From positions 1 through 43,438 of the forward strand of contig NZ_JANFQF010000032.1 in the NCBI RefSeq assembly GCF_024438035.1: a stretch of DNA of 43,438 nucleotides, in the 5' to 3' direction. Positions 27,083 through 35,812 of the stretch are shown one piece after another. Positions within the stretch are counted from its first letter, which is position 1; the number at the start of each line of letters is the position of its first letter. Source of the DNA: Rhodococcus tibetensis. Lineage in GTDB: Bacteria; Actinomycetota; Actinomycetes; Mycobacteriales; Mycobacteriaceae. Both the position numbers and the translations under genes were made by a program. Below the pieces are notes generated by a model, which saw only the letters and a program-made list of their open reading frames with translations, was not told the DNA's origin and did no database searches.

Positions 27083-28048
27083 ATGGCGCTGACCAAGAGT
27101 GCATTACTGAGCGCGTATCGGAAGATGGCGGAAATCCGGGCGTTCGAAGACCGTTTGCACGAGGAGAACGCCACGGGTGACATCCCAGGGTTCATCCATC
27201 TGTACTCCGGTCAGGAAGCGATTGCTGTCGGGGTGTGCGAAAACCTCGAGGACACCGACTACATCGGGTCGACGCATCGCGGGCACGGTCATTGCATCGC
27301 CAAGGGCTGCGACCTCCACGGCATGATGGCAGAGATCTTCGGTAAGGACGCCGGCCTCTGCCACGGCAAGGGCGGGTCGATGCATATCGCCGACCTGTCG
27401 GTGGGCATGCTCGGCGCGAACGCGATCGTCGGCGGTGCCCCGTCTCTGGCGATCGGCGCCGCGTTGAGCGCGAAGACCCTCGGAAATGGCGGCGTGGCAG
27501 CGTCATTCACCGGAGACGGCGGCTCCAACCAGGGAACTGTCTTCGAGGCGATGAACATGGCCGTCGTTCTCTCGCTCCCGATTGTGTTCGTGATCGAGAA
27601 CAACGGTTTCGGCGAGGCGACCGGACGTGACTACGCGGTCGGCGCACCGAGTATCGCTGGGCGGGCGTCGTCGTTCGGAATGCCGGCGACCACCGTCGAC
27701 GGCACCGATTTCTTCGCAATGCACGAGGCAACCCGTGATGCCGTCGAGCGTGCCCGCAGGGGAGGGGGACCGTCCACGATCGAGGCCGTCGCGTACCGCT
27801 GGCATGGGCACTTCGAGGGCGATGCTCAGCTCTACCGCACGGCGGACCAGGTCGCCGAGCTGCGCGAGACCAAGGATCCGCTGCTGAATTTCCGCAACCA
27901 CGAAGACAGCAAGAAGGTGTCGGCGAAGGAACTCGACGCAATCGAGGCCGACGCCCGAGCCCGGGTCGACGATGCCGTCGCTAAGGCGCGGGCCGCGGAG
28001 TACCCGCCGGTGGCGAACCTGTTGACCGACGTTTACGTGTCGTACTGA
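27083..28048 (+). CDS. acoA: Acetoin dehydrogenase E1 component, alpha subunit
   Basis: 321 residues from ATG 27083 with AGAGGAGAG upstream. The thiamine diphosphate/Mg motif runs from GDGGSNQGTVFEAMNMA to ENNGFGEA; GFIHLYSGQEAIAVGV and STHRGHGHCIAKG are hallmark segments of the AcoA group rather than pyruvate or branched-chain E1 alpha. The E1 alpha2beta2 enzyme cleaves acetoin to acetaldehyde and passes the acetyl group to the lipoyl arm of E2. First gene of the aco operon, 13 nt ahead of acoB. An out-of-phase ATG at 27061 would make only a short leader peptide. Confidence 0.92.
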   Translation: MALTKSALLSAYRKMAEIRAFEDRLHEENATGDIPGFIHLYSGQEAIAVGVCENLEDTDYIGSTHRGHGHCIAKGCDLHGMMAEIFGKDAGLCHGKGGSMHIADLSVGMLGANAIVGGAPSLAIGAALSAKTLGNGGVAASFTGDGGSNQGTVFEAMNMAVVLSLPIVFVIENNGFGEATGRDYAVGAPSIAGRASSFGMPATTVDGTDFFAMHEATRDAVERARRGGGPSTIEAVAYRWHGHFEGDAQLYRTADQVAELRETKDPLLNFRNHEDSKKVSAKELDAIEADARARVDDAVAKARAAEYPPVANLLTDVYVSY

Positions 28049-28061
28049 GGAGAGAACGAAG

Positions 28062-29093
28062 ATGACCACGTCGAAGACGACATATCGCGAAGCGATCAAG
28101 GCCGCACTCGCTCAGGAAATGGAGCGTGATGCGACGGTGGTGCAGATCGGTGAGGATCTGCGCGGTGGCCAGGCCGGCACCAACCCCGAACTCGAGTCCG
28201 GGAAGGTCGAGGCATTCGGTGGTGTGCTGGGGGTGACGAAGGGATTGTGGACGGAGTTCGGTTCCGACCGTGTCATCGACACTCCGATCACCGAGTCCGC
28301 CATTATCGGCATGGCGGCGGGTGCAGCGCTCACGGGACTGCGCCCGGTCGCGGAGTTGATGTTCATGGACTTCTTCGGAGTCTGCTACGACGCCCTCTAC
28401 AACCAGGCCGCCAAATTCCGGTACATGTTCGGTGGCAAGGCCCGCACCCCATTGGTGGTGCGTGGCATGATCGGCGCCGGATTCTCCGCAGCCGCCCAGC
28501 ATTCGCAGTCTCCGTACAACGTGTTCGCCGCCGTCCCGGGTCTGAAGGTCGTCGCACCATCCAACGCGTATGACGCGAAAGGTCTTCTGATCCAGGCGAT
28601 CCGAGACGACGACCCCGTCGTGTTCTGCGAGCACAAGACTCTGTACGACCTCAAGGGTGAGGTGCCCGACGCGCCGTACACGATCCCGTTCGGCGTCGCC
28701 AACTATACCCGTGAAGGCACAGACGTCACGGTCGTCGCGCTCTCGGCAATGGTGAACGCGGCCAACGCCGCCGCCGACAAACTTGCCACCGACGGCATCT
28801 CGGTCGAGGTCGTCGACCCCCGGACCGTCTCACCGCTGGACGAGGAGGGGATCCTCGAATCGGTCGCCGCAACCGGCCGGGTAGTGATCGTCGACGAGTC
28901 CGCGGCCCGATGCGGGTTCGGGCACGACGTCGCCGCCCTGATTGCGACGAAAGCGTTCGGTTCGTTGAAGGCCCCGATCGAGCTGGTCACCCCGCCGCAC
29001 ACCCCGGTGCCGTTCTCTCCCGTCCTCGAGCAGGCGTGGCTGCCGAACGCGGCGCGCATCGAGGCAGCCATCCGCAAGGTCGTGAGTGCCTGA
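28062..29093 (+). CDS. acoB: Acetoin dehydrogenase E1 component, beta subunit
   Basis: 343 residues, transketolase central plus C-terminal domain as in all E1 beta subunits. Conserved segments include VVQIGEDLRGGQAGTNPELE, TPITESAIIGMAAGAALTGL with the catalytic Glu, RPVAELMFMDFFGVCYDALY and the C-terminal VVDPRTVSPLDEEGILESVA. It binds the pyrimidine end of thiamine diphosphate and docks onto the E3-binding/E1-binding part of E2. It follows acoA by 13 nt with GAGGAGAG as ribosome site, and acoC begins 1 nt after its stop, so expression is tightly coupled. Confidence 0.92.
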   Translation: MTTSKTTYREAIKAALAQEMERDATVVQIGEDLRGGQAGTNPELESGKVEAFGGVLGVTKGLWTEFGSDRVIDTPITESAIIGMAAGAALTGLRPVAELMFMDFFGVCYDALYNQAAKFRYMFGGKARTPLVVRGMIGAGFSAAAQHSQSPYNVFAAVPGLKVVAPSNAYDAKGLLIQAIRDDDPVVFCEHKTLYDLKGEVPDAPYTIPFGVANYTREGTDVTVVALSAMVNAANAAADKLATDGISVEVVDPRTVSPLDEEGILESVAATGRVVIVDESAARCGFGHDVAALIATKAFGSLKAPIELVTPPHTPVPFSPVLEQAWLPNAARIEAAIRKVVSA

Positions 29094-29094
29094 C

Positions 29095-30660
29095 ATGAGC
29101 GACATCAGACTGATCGAAGTACCCAAATGGGGCCTGTCCATGGACGAAGGCACCGTGACGGGGTGGTTGATCGAGGAGGGAACGCCCTTCGCGAAGGGCG
29201 ACCTGCTCTGCGAGATCGAGACCAGCAAGATCACCAACGAGTTGGAGGCACCGTTCGACGGCGTGCTCAGGCGGGTCGTAGCCAAGCCGGGCGAGACCTT
29301 GCCGGTCGGTGCGGTGCTGGCCGTATCGGCCGATGCCGCTGTCTCCGATGACGAGATCGAGAAATTCCTGACCAGCAGCGGGGCAGCCCAGGTCCCGGCG
29401 CCCGCCGAGTCCGAGCGGTCACCGGGTGGGCAGCCCACACCCGCGGAACCCGACCTCGAGCGGACCCCTTCCGCGCCGGCGGCACAGGAATCGGTGCCGG
29501 CTACGGGCACGAACACCGTTACGAGGGCGAACGGGACGACGACCGTACCGCAATCGCTCAGGGGTCAGACGAATGGTGACGTGTTCTCCACCCCGCACGC
29601 GCGCCGATTGGCGGACGAGTTGTCGATCGACTTGGGTGTGGTGAAGGGAACCGGACGCGAGGGCAGAATCTCCGTCCAGGACGTTCACGACGCGATCCGT
29701 GCGTCGGGCGGAACCGTCGCGCAAGTGCCTGCGCCGGCGCGTTCGGGTGTGCCCGGACGTTCCACCGAGGACGACAGCGCGGTCGACGCCACCCCCGTGG
29801 CACGCCGACTGGCGAAACATCTCGGCATCAATCTGCACGATTGCCGGGCGACCGGTTCCCGCTCCCGGGTGTGTGAAGCGGACATCCGGGAGGCCGAACG
29901 GAAGTTCCGCCTGCTGCCGGATGCGGCGGCAACCACATCCCTCGGTGTCCCGGAAAACGTGGACACTGCACCGGAATACGAGACTATTCCCTTCACCGCA
30001 ATGCGCAAGGCGATCGGGCAGCGGTTGCAGGATTCGAAGCGCAACGCCCCGCACTTCCGGCTCACCGCCGACCTGCAGATCGACAACCTTCTTGCACTGC
30101 GCAAGGAGATCAACGCGACCGTGCCCGCGGTCAAATTGTCGGTCAACGACTTCATCGTCAAGGCTTGTGCGGCGGCGCTGCGCAAGGTGCCCGATGTCAA
30201 CGTTCAGTTCGACGAGGCGAACCAGTCGTTGCTGCGGTACGCGAGCGCGGACATTTCGGTGGCCGTGGCTCTCCCGTCGGGTCTGATCACGCCGATCGTC
30301 CGGGGCGCAGAGAGCAAGACCCTCGCGGAGATCTCCAGCGAAGTGCTCTCATTGGTGACCAAGGCCAAGGCAGGAAAGCTGAGCCCCGACGAGTTCCAGG
30401 GCGGAACCTTCACCGTGTCCAACCTCGGGATGTTCGGGGTCCGCGAATTCGACGCGATCATCAACCCGCCGCAGGGCGCCATTCTCGCAGTCGGTGCCGG
30501 ACATCAGTGTGCGGTTGTCGTCGACGGTCAGGTGGTTCCCCGCACAATGCTCACGGTCACATTGTCCTGTGACCACCGGGTGATCGACGGCGCCCTCGGC
30601 GCGACGTTCCTGCAAGAGCTGCGGCGTTTCGTCGAGTCACCCGCATTGATGCTGGTCTAG
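29095..30660 (+). CDS. acoC: Acetoin dehydrogenase E2 (dihydrolipoyl acetyltransferase) with two E3-binding domains
   Basis: 521 residues. A lipoyl domain (about 3-78) has the lipoylated Lys45 in EIETSKITNELEA. A Pro/Ala/Thr-rich linker leads to a textbook peripheral-subunit-binding domain at 164-201 (STPHARRLADELSIDLGVVK, then GTGREGRI). A second copy follows at 231-268 (ATPVARRLAKHLGINLHDCR, then ATGSRSRV), where the usual GTGxxGRI loop is eroded. The catalytic domain (295-521) ends with DHRVIDGA (His494, Asp498). It moves the acetyl group to CoA. Most E2 proteins have a single binding domain, so the tandem copy is unusual. Start is the ATG at 29095; a GTG 9 nt earlier overlaps acoB. Confidence 0.92.
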   Translation: MSDIRLIEVPKWGLSMDEGTVTGWLIEEGTPFAKGDLLCEIETSKITNELEAPFDGVLRRVVAKPGETLPVGAVLAVSADAAVSDDEIEKFLTSSGAAQVPAPAESERSPGGQPTPAEPDLERTPSAPAAQESVPATGTNTVTRANGTTTVPQSLRGQTNGDVFSTPHARRLADELSIDLGVVKGTGREGRISVQDVHDAIRASGGTVAQVPAPARSGVPGRSTEDDSAVDATPVARRLAKHLGINLHDCRATGSRSRVCEADIREAERKFRLLPDAAATTSLGVPENVDTAPEYETIPFTAMRKAIGQRLQDSKRNAPHFRLTADLQIDNLLALRKEINATVPAVKLSVNDFIVKACAAALRKVPDVNVQFDEANQSLLRYASADISVAVALPSGLITPIVRGAESKTLAEISSEVLSLVTKAKAGKLSPDEFQGGTFTVSNLGMFGVREFDAIINPPQGAILAVGAGHQCAVVVDGQVVPRTMLTVTLSCDHRVIDGALGATFLQELRRFVESPALMLV

Positions 30661-30669
30661 GGAGAATCC

Positions 30670-32079
30670 ATGACTGACAAATACGATGTCCTGGTGATCG
30701 GAAGTGGTCCTGGTGGCTACGTCGCCGCCATCCGCGCCGCTCAACATGGACTCCGCACCGCGATGATCGAACGGGACCGACTCGGCGGCATCTGCCTGAA
30801 TTGGGGATGCATTCCCACCAAGGCCCTGCTGCACGGTGCCGATGTCGCACACACGCTGGCGAATTTACGACCGCTCGGGTTTACCGCCAGCGGAATCGAA
30901 TTCGACATCAATCAGCTCGTCGAATTCAGCCGTGGGGTGTCGGGTCGGTTGTCCGACGGCATCGGCTATCTGATGAAGAAGAACGGCATCGACGTGATCA
31001 CCGGCACCGCCCGCTTGATCGGGAAGGGCGTTGTCGGCGTCAGGTCGGCCGAGGACGAGTCGGCGCCGCTCACGGAGTACCGGGCCGATCACATCATCCT
31101 GGCCACGGGTGCGCGCCCGCGGTCGGTGCCCGGAGTGACGCCCGACGGCGATCGGGTCTGGACCTACTTCGATGCCCTGGTCCCGAAGGAGCTTCCGAAG
31201 TCGTTGCTGGTCATCGGATCCGGTGCCATCGGTGTCGAGTTCGCCAGCCTCTATCGTGACCTCGGCAGCGAGGTGACTCTCGTCGAACTGGCACCGCAGA
31301 TCCTGCCAGTCGAGGATGCCGCGGTCGCAGGCCACGTTCGGCGGCAATTCGAGAAGCGAGGAATCAGAATCCACACCGGCGCTTCCGTGTCCGAACTGGT
31401 GGTCGGAACTGATTCTGTCGCGGTGACAGTGAAGTCGGCAGACGGGACGGAGGAAGAAGCCATCGTCGACCGGGTACTCGTCGCCGCTGGCATCCAGGGC
31501 AACGTCGAGAACCTCGGGCTCGACGAACTCGGCGTCGAGGTCGACCGCGGATTCGTCACCACCGACGAGTGGTGCCGGACCACCACTTTCGGGATCTACG
31601 CGATCGGTGACGTCGCCGGCGCTCCGTGTCTGGCACACAAGGCCAGTCATGAGGGCGTGTTGTGTGTCGACAAACTCGCAGGCGCCCCGCACGTGGCACC
31701 GCTGGACAAGGACTATGTCCCCGGGTGCACTTACGCCCGCCCGCAGGTGGCCAGTCTCGGTCTTACCGAAGGTCAAGCGCGGGCGACGGGGCGACGCCTG
31801 CAGATCGGGCAGTTCGATCTGCAGGCGTCCGGCAAGGCTCTCGCCATCGACGAGGCCGACGGGTTCGTCAAGACGATCTTCGATGCCGACAGTGGTGAGC
31901 TTCTCGGCGCGCACATGGTCGGTCCCGATGTCACCGAGCAGATCCAAGGCTTCGGAATCGCGCGATCGCTCGAAGCCACCAGTGACGATCTCGCCGAGGT
32001 CGTGTTCGCCCACCCCACGTTGTCCGAGGCCATGCACGAATCGGTGCTCGCGGCGCTGGGTCGTCCGATCAACATGTAG
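30670..32079 (+). CDS. lpdA: Dihydrolipoyl dehydrogenase (E3) of the acetoin system
   Basis: 469 residues. FAD-binding [10 protein letters not shown] (11-20), the redox disulfide Cys42/Cys47 in [13 protein letters not shown], an NAD-binding [17 protein letters not shown] segment, FAD contact [17 protein letters not shown] and the C-terminal catalytic pair His448/Glu453 in [10 protein letters not shown] are all present. It reoxidises the dihydrolipoyl group of AcoC with NAD+. It follows acoC by 9 nt (GGGAGAA). A strong hairpin 8 nt after its stop separates the four enzyme genes from lipA. Probably a paralogue dedicated to this complex. Confidence 0.93.
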   Translation: MTDKYDVLVIGSGPGGYVAAIRAAQHGLRTAMIERDRLGGICLNWGCIPTKALLHGADVAHTLANLRPLGFTASGIEFDINQLVEFSRGVSGRLSDGIGYLMKKNGIDVITGTARLIGKGVVGVRSAEDESAPLTEYRADHIILATGARPRSVPGVTPDGDRVWTYFDALVPKELPKSLLVIGSGAIGVEFASLYRDLGSEVTLVELAPQILPVEDAAVAGHVRRQFEKRGIRIHTGASVSELVVGTDSVAVTVKSADGTEEEAIVDRVLVAAGIQGNVENLGLDELGVEVDRGFVTTDEWCRTTTFGIYAIGDVAGAPCLAHKASHEGVLCVDKLAGAPHVAPLDKDYVPGCTYARPQVASLGLTEGQARATGRRLQIGQFDLQASGKALAIDEADGFVKTIFDADSGELLGAHMVGPDVTEQIQGFGIARSLEATSDDLAEVVFAHPTLSEAMHESVLAALGRPINM

Positions 32080-32087
32080 CCGTCCGC

Positions 32088-32121
32088 CCGAATCGCGGTG
32101 CCCTCGGGCGCCGCGATTCGG
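32088..32121 (+). terminator. 11-bp hairpin between lpdA and lipA (attenuator or partial terminator)
   Basis: CCGAATCGCGG (32088-32098) and CCGCGATTCGG (32111-32121) are perfect reverse complements with a 12-nt GC-rich loop. It starts 8 nt after the lpdA stop and ends 26 nt before the lipA GTG. No T-run follows, so partial termination or mRNA processing that lowers lipA expression is more likely than a full stop. Confidence 0.6.
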
Positions 32122-32147
32122 CGGGAATCACCCCAGGAATTCGACAC

Positions 32148-33164
32148 GTGACTGCCACACCAGGATCGTCCGACGCCGCGCAGGCTCCACCCGGCAGGAA
32201 GCTGCTTCGACTGGAGCGCCGAAATGCGGAGACCCCGATCGAACGCAAACCGAACTGGATCAGGACGAGAGCAATGATGAGCCCGGAACTCTCCGAGCTC
32301 GCGAACCTCGTCAAACGTGAGGGCTTGCACACCGTGTGTGAAGAAGCCGCCTGCCCCAACATCTACGAATGCTGGGCAGACCGTGAGGCGACGTTCCTCA
32401 TCGGCGGTGAGCAGTGCACGCGTCGCTGCGACTTCTGCCAGATCGATACCGGCAAACCGGACGATCTCGACCGTGACGAACCTCGCCGGGTCGCCGTGTC
32501 CGTTCAGGCCATGGGCTTGCGGTACTCCACGATTACCGGTGTCGCCCGCGACGACCTTCCCGACGGCGGCGCTTGGCTGTACGCCGAAACCGTGCGGCAG
32601 ATTCACCGGCTCAATCCCGGCACCGGTGTCGAGAATCTGATCCCGGACTTCGGTGGCAAGCCGGACCTGCTGGCCGAGGTGTTCGACTCCCGCCCCGAGG
32701 TTCTCGCACACAATCTCGAGACCGTGCCAAGGATCTTCAAGCGGATTAGGCCTGGGTTTGGATACGAGCGGTCCCTCGCCGTGATCACCGCCGCCCGCGA
32801 CTTCGGTTTGGTCACGAAGTCGAACCTGATTCTCGGCTTGGGTGAGACCCCCGAGGAGGTGCAGCAGGCTATGGTCGATCTGCACGCGGCCGGCTGCGAC
32901 ATCATCACCCTCACCCAATATCTGCGTCCGTCGCCGAGGCACCATCCCGTCGAACGCTGGGTTCTACCAGCGGAGTTCGTCGAGCACTCGAACGCTGCAC
33001 AGGAGATCGGTTTCGCCGGGGTCATGGCCGGACCGCTCGTGCGTTCCTCGTACCGCGCCGGTCGCCTCTACGCGCAGGCGATGGCGCATCATCACCGCGA
33101 ACTCGCGGACCGCCTCACTCACCTCGCCTCCACACCCCCTGCCAGGAGCCTCACCCATGAATAA
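32148..33164 (+). CDS. lipA: Lipoyl synthase encoded in the acetoin operon
   Basis: 338 residues from GTG 32148 with AGGA upstream. Both iron-sulfur clusters of LipA are complete: the auxiliary cluster cysteines Cys64, Cys69 and Cys75 ([12 protein letters not shown]) with the RSSY serine near the C terminus ([11 protein letters not shown]), and the radical-SAM Cys90, Cys94 and Cys97 (CTRRCDFC). It inserts two sulfur atoms into octanoyl groups on the E2 lipoyl domain. No lipB is adjacent, so octanoyl transfer must come from elsewhere. A lipA homologue in an acetoin operon has a precedent in acoS of Pelobacter carbinolicus. The 3' end overlaps the next gene by 8 nt. Confidence 0.93.
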   Translation: MTATPGSSDAAQAPPGRKLLRLERRNAETPIERKPNWIRTRAMMSPELSELANLVKREGLHTVCEEAACPNIYECWADREATFLIGGEQCTRRCDFCQIDTGKPDDLDRDEPRRVAVSVQAMGLRYSTITGVARDDLPDGGAWLYAETVRQIHRLNPGTGVENLIPDFGGKPDLLAEVFDSRPEVLAHNLETVPRIFKRIRPGFGYERSLAVITAARDFGLVTKSNLILGLGETPEEVQQAMVDLHAAGCDIITLTQYLRPSPRHHPVERWVLPAEFVEHSNAAQEIGFAGVMAGPLVRSSYRAGRLYAQAMAHHHRELADRLTHLASTPPARSLTHE

Positions 33165-33399
33165 CAGTTCGGTTATCGAAGATGCACGAGTCATCGAGTT
33201 CGCCCGTCGCTGGCTGCCTTACGGGGGCGGGAACACCGGTGACCTTCTCGTCGAGTTCGGCATGACACCCGCCGGTTACCTCGCGCGACTCCGCGAGATT
33301 CTCGACGGTCCCGCCGGTTGGCGACTCGATCCGCAACTGCGCGCCGACCTCTGCGAATTCGTCACCGCACGAGGATTTCAGCCGATCATCCGTACCTGA
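33157..33399 (+). CDS. Small DUF3263-like protein, coupled to lipA
   Basis: 80 residues from ATG 33157, inside the last codons of lipA (8-nt overlap), with CCAGGAG about 10 nt before it. The protein has the spacing of the actinobacterial DUF3263 family: [38 protein letters not shown], then a Pro and [11 protein letters not shown], compared with FxRxWWxYxGxK..FGMSxTxYYQxLNxLxDxP..DPxLVxRLR. That fold is probably a small helical, DNA- or protein-binding unit; no function is known. The overlap suggests co-production with lipoyl synthase. The 3' end overlaps acoR, read from the other strand, by 22 bp. Confidence 0.75.
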   Translation: MNNSSVIEDARVIEFARRWLPYGGGNTGDLLVEFGMTPAGYLARLREILDGPAGWRLDPQLRADLCEFVTARGFQPIIRT

Positions 33400-34580
33400 A
33401 CATCGTTCGCGAACCGGTACGGCTGGGTGGTCAAGACGGGGCCCAAAGTCTTTCGCAGGCGCGAGATCTCGGCGCGGACGGCGACCACGTGGTCACGGTC
33501 ACCGAACAATGCCTCGCTCATGGAGGCGGCGTCGATGCCGGCGGGCGCTCTGCTCGCAAGCACCCGCAGAATTTGCGCATGCCGCGGCGACAAAGCCCGC
33601 GTCCAGTCCACATCTCCCCGCACCGTCGCTCGCGGCGCCCCACCGAGATCGAGCTCGAGTTCGATGACCGCCCGCTCGTCTCGGCGACACACCAACCACC
33701 CCTCACCGAGCGGCTCGGGCACACATAAGCCCAGCCCCGGCACCAGCATTGGCTTGTCGGCACACGGAGGTGTCAAACGTTCGGGGACACCGACCCCATT
33801 GGCTTCCACGACCCAGCCGTGCCGGTCTACAACGAGTGCGCGCCCACCCACCGCGGCGAGCACCGGTGCCGCCTGCGCGCGGATCTTGTCGCGTTGGACA
33901 GTGTGTTCGCGCCACAACGTCGACTCGGCCAATCGCACCGCAGTTTGCACAAGCGCCACGGTGGTCGGATGCACCGACATCGCCGAACCGCTGATATCGA
34001 CCACGCCGATCACGTCGCCGGTCCGTGGATCGTGTACCGGCGACCCGGTGCACGACCAGCCGTAGTGTGACCGCGCATAATGCTCGGCCGAAAATAGTTG
34101 CACGGGGGCTTCTTCAACCAGGGCGGTGCCGACGGAATTGGTACCGACCAGATCCTCGGACCAGCGGGCGCCTTCCACGAAGCCGAGAGCATCAGCTGCC
34201 TTGCGCACAGCACGGGAACCCTCTCGCCATAACACAACCCCGTCGGTGTCGGCGATCACCACGATGAAATTCGCATCGTCTGCTACCTCGGTCAACGTGC
34301 TCCGAAGTTCCGGAAGAACCGAGCGGAGAGAGGTTCGTGTACGGCGAGACTCGAGTTCGGAGCAGTCCGCGAGAACAACATCCTCACAGCGGGCGGGGCT
34401 GACACCACCGGCCTGCAGTCGCGACCACGACCGAGCGACGACATCACGTGGAAGCATCGGCGGTTTCTGGCCGGACAGTACCGCGTCGCGCACCTCGCTC
34501 AACAATCGTGCGTGCCGCGGGAGATCCACACCGCGACCGACAGCCAGGAGCCTTTCGCGCCTCGAACTGGTCGTACTCAC
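33378..34580 (-). CDS. acoR: AcoR-type GAF regulator lacking a sigma54 AAA+ domain
   Basis: 400 residues from GTG 34580. The N-terminal half has the AcoR sensor sequence: RDVVARSWSRLQAGGVSPAR, GFVEGARWSEDLVGTNSVGT and HYGWSCTGSPVHDPRTGDVI, a GAF domain. A PAS-like middle follows and then, in place of the AAA+ domain of Bacillus or proteobacterial AcoR, a winged-helix C terminus (SPRHAQILRVLASRAPAGID; FGDRDHVVAVRAEISRLRKT). This suits actinobacteria, which lack sigma54. It most likely senses acetoin and controls acoABC-lpd. ATG 34616 is an alternative start. The open frame further upstream is an SDR relic, not part of this protein. Confidence 0.85.
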   Translation of the reverse strand: MSTTSSRRERLLAVGRGVDLPRHARLLSEVRDAVLSGQKPPMLPRDVVARSWSRLQAGGVSPARCEDVVLADCSELESRRTRTSLRSVLPELRSTLTEVADDANFIVVIADTDGVVLWREGSRAVRKAADALGFVEGARWSEDLVGTNSVGTALVEEAPVQLFSAEHYARSHYGWSCTGSPVHDPRTGDVIGVVDISGSAMSVHPTTVALVQTAVRLAESTLWREHTVQRDKIRAQAAPVLAAVGGRALVVDRHGWVVEANGVGVPERLTPPCADKPMLVPGLGLCVPEPLGEGWLVCRRDERAVIELELDLGGAPRATVRGDVDWTRALSPRHAQILRVLASRAPAGIDAASMSEALFGDRDHVVAVRAEISRLRKTLGPVLTTQPYRFANDVQVRMIG

Positions 34581-34616
34581 ACCACCGAGCCTACCGCCGA
34601 AGGTACCTGCGACCAT

Positions 34617-34941
34617 CACCTCCCGCTGACCGAGACATCGCCACCGGGGCTCGAGCCGCATTCGAGTGCGAGCGCTTTTGGTGAGGACGAGCAATCCGGC
34701 TTTTGCGGCGGTGCCGGGTTGTGGGTCGTGGGCGGAGAGGCATCCGATGTTGATGATGGCGCCGCCCTCCGACTGCTGCTGCATCACAAGTGTTGGCTGC
34801 CTCGGCAACGGTGAACGGCGCCTGCAGGTTCAGGGCAAGGATCTTCTCCACGAAGCGTGAGAGACGGTGGCAGCGTCGTCGGCGCCGCCGGTGACGACCA
34901 CGGCGCTGGCCACGGAAATCGAGAGGGTGGGGGAGCGTCAC
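34617..34941 (-). pseudogene. Relic of a short-chain dehydrogenase
   Basis: On the minus strand from GTG 34941, one frame begins VTLPHPLDFRGQR, another reads SVASAVVVTGGADDAATVS (an SDR cofactor strand), the first resumes with FVEKILALNLQAPFTVAEAA, and a third gives EGGAIINIGCLSAHDPQPGT then AAKAGLLVLTKSA, the SDR Ser-Tyr-Lys region with the tyrosine part deleted (…GTAAKAG where GTAAYxxxKAG is expected). Several indels and a large internal loss show a dead gene. It abuts acoR. Confidence 0.75.
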
Positions 34942-35020
34942 GGGAAGTCCTCTGGATTAGGAGAGCGTCAGTCGATAACGAAGCTGACCGCGCCGCAACC
35001 GTCGTCCGTGAATTCGGTGC

Positions 35021-35812
35021 TCAGGCGTGCGTGCCGCCGTCGATGCGGATCTCGGTGCCGGTGATGAAGGCGCCGTCGTCCGAGGCGAGCATGGCGACGA
35101 CGCCGGCTACCTGTTCGGGTCCACCCATGGCGGCGCCACCGGATTCGAGGGTGGTGGGCAAGATGGGGGAGAGCTTGGCGAACAGGGTCCAGTCGGCGTC
35201 TGGGGGCACGTAACCGGCTGTGGCATCCGTGATTCCGGTCTTGATGCTGCCCGGAGCGACGCTTACCGCGCGCAGGCCCTGCTTGCCGTATTCGAGCGAC
35301 AGGGCATGGGTGAACGACTGGATTCCGCCCTTGCTCGCCGCGTAGGCCGCCATGTACGGATGGGCGAACGTGGCGGAGGTGGAGCTGAAGTTCACAACCA
35401 CGCTGCGCTCGCACCGCAGCAGCGCGGGCAGGCATTCGCGGACGACGATGAACGTGCCGGTCAGGTTGATGCCGATCACCTGGTTCCACAGGTCGAGGGA
35501 GGTGTCGTGGGTGTGCGAGGCGCGCAGGATGCCCGCCGCGTTCACGAGCACGTCCAGGCCGCCGAGCTTGTCGATGCTCTCACTCACGCCGTCGATCACG
35601 GACGCCTCGTCACCGATGTCGATGGTCGTGGTGTCGAGACGCTCGGCGCTGCCCGCGGCCGCGGCCAATGTCACGGTGCGCTTCAGGCCGTCGTCGGAGA
35701 CGTCGGCGGCCACGACGGTGCCGCCTTCCTCGAGCAGACGGAGAACCGTGGCCTGCCCGATTCCGGACGCGGCGCCCGTCACCAGGACCCGGCGCTCTGC
35801 GAAACGATTCAT
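35021..35812 (-). CDS. Short-chain dehydrogenase/reductase, intact
   Basis: 263 residues from ATG 35812 (GAGGAG 9 nt before it; a GTG at 35821 is less likely). TGAASGIG cofactor loop, VLVNAAGIL, Ser in NFSSTSATF, catalytic YAASKGG and the C-terminal ITGTEIRIDGGTH are intact. Such SDRs near acetoin genes are often acetoin/diacetyl reductases or 2,3-butanediol dehydrogenases, which would supply acetoin to the operon; here that is only inferred from position, about 0.4 kb beyond acoR and past an SDR relic. Substrate not determined. Confidence 0.82.
   Translation of the reverse strand: MNRFAERRVLVTGAASGIGQATVLRLLEEGGTVVAADVSDDGLKRTVTLAAAAGSAERLDTTTIDIGDEASVIDGVSESIDKLGGLDVLVNAAGILRASHTHDTSLDLWNQVIGINLTGTFIVVRECLPALLRCERSVVVNFSSTSATFAHPYMAAYAASKGGIQSFTHALSLEYGKQGLRAVSVAPGSIKTGITDATAGYVPPDADWTLFAKLSPILPTTLESGGAAMGGPEQVAGVVAMLASDDGAFITGTEIRIDGGTHA

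Noticed and set aside
27061..27180. Short frame from the ATG ahead of acoA
   Set aside because: It is out of phase with acoA and its translation is a shadow of the acoA N terminus; leader-peptide control has no other support.
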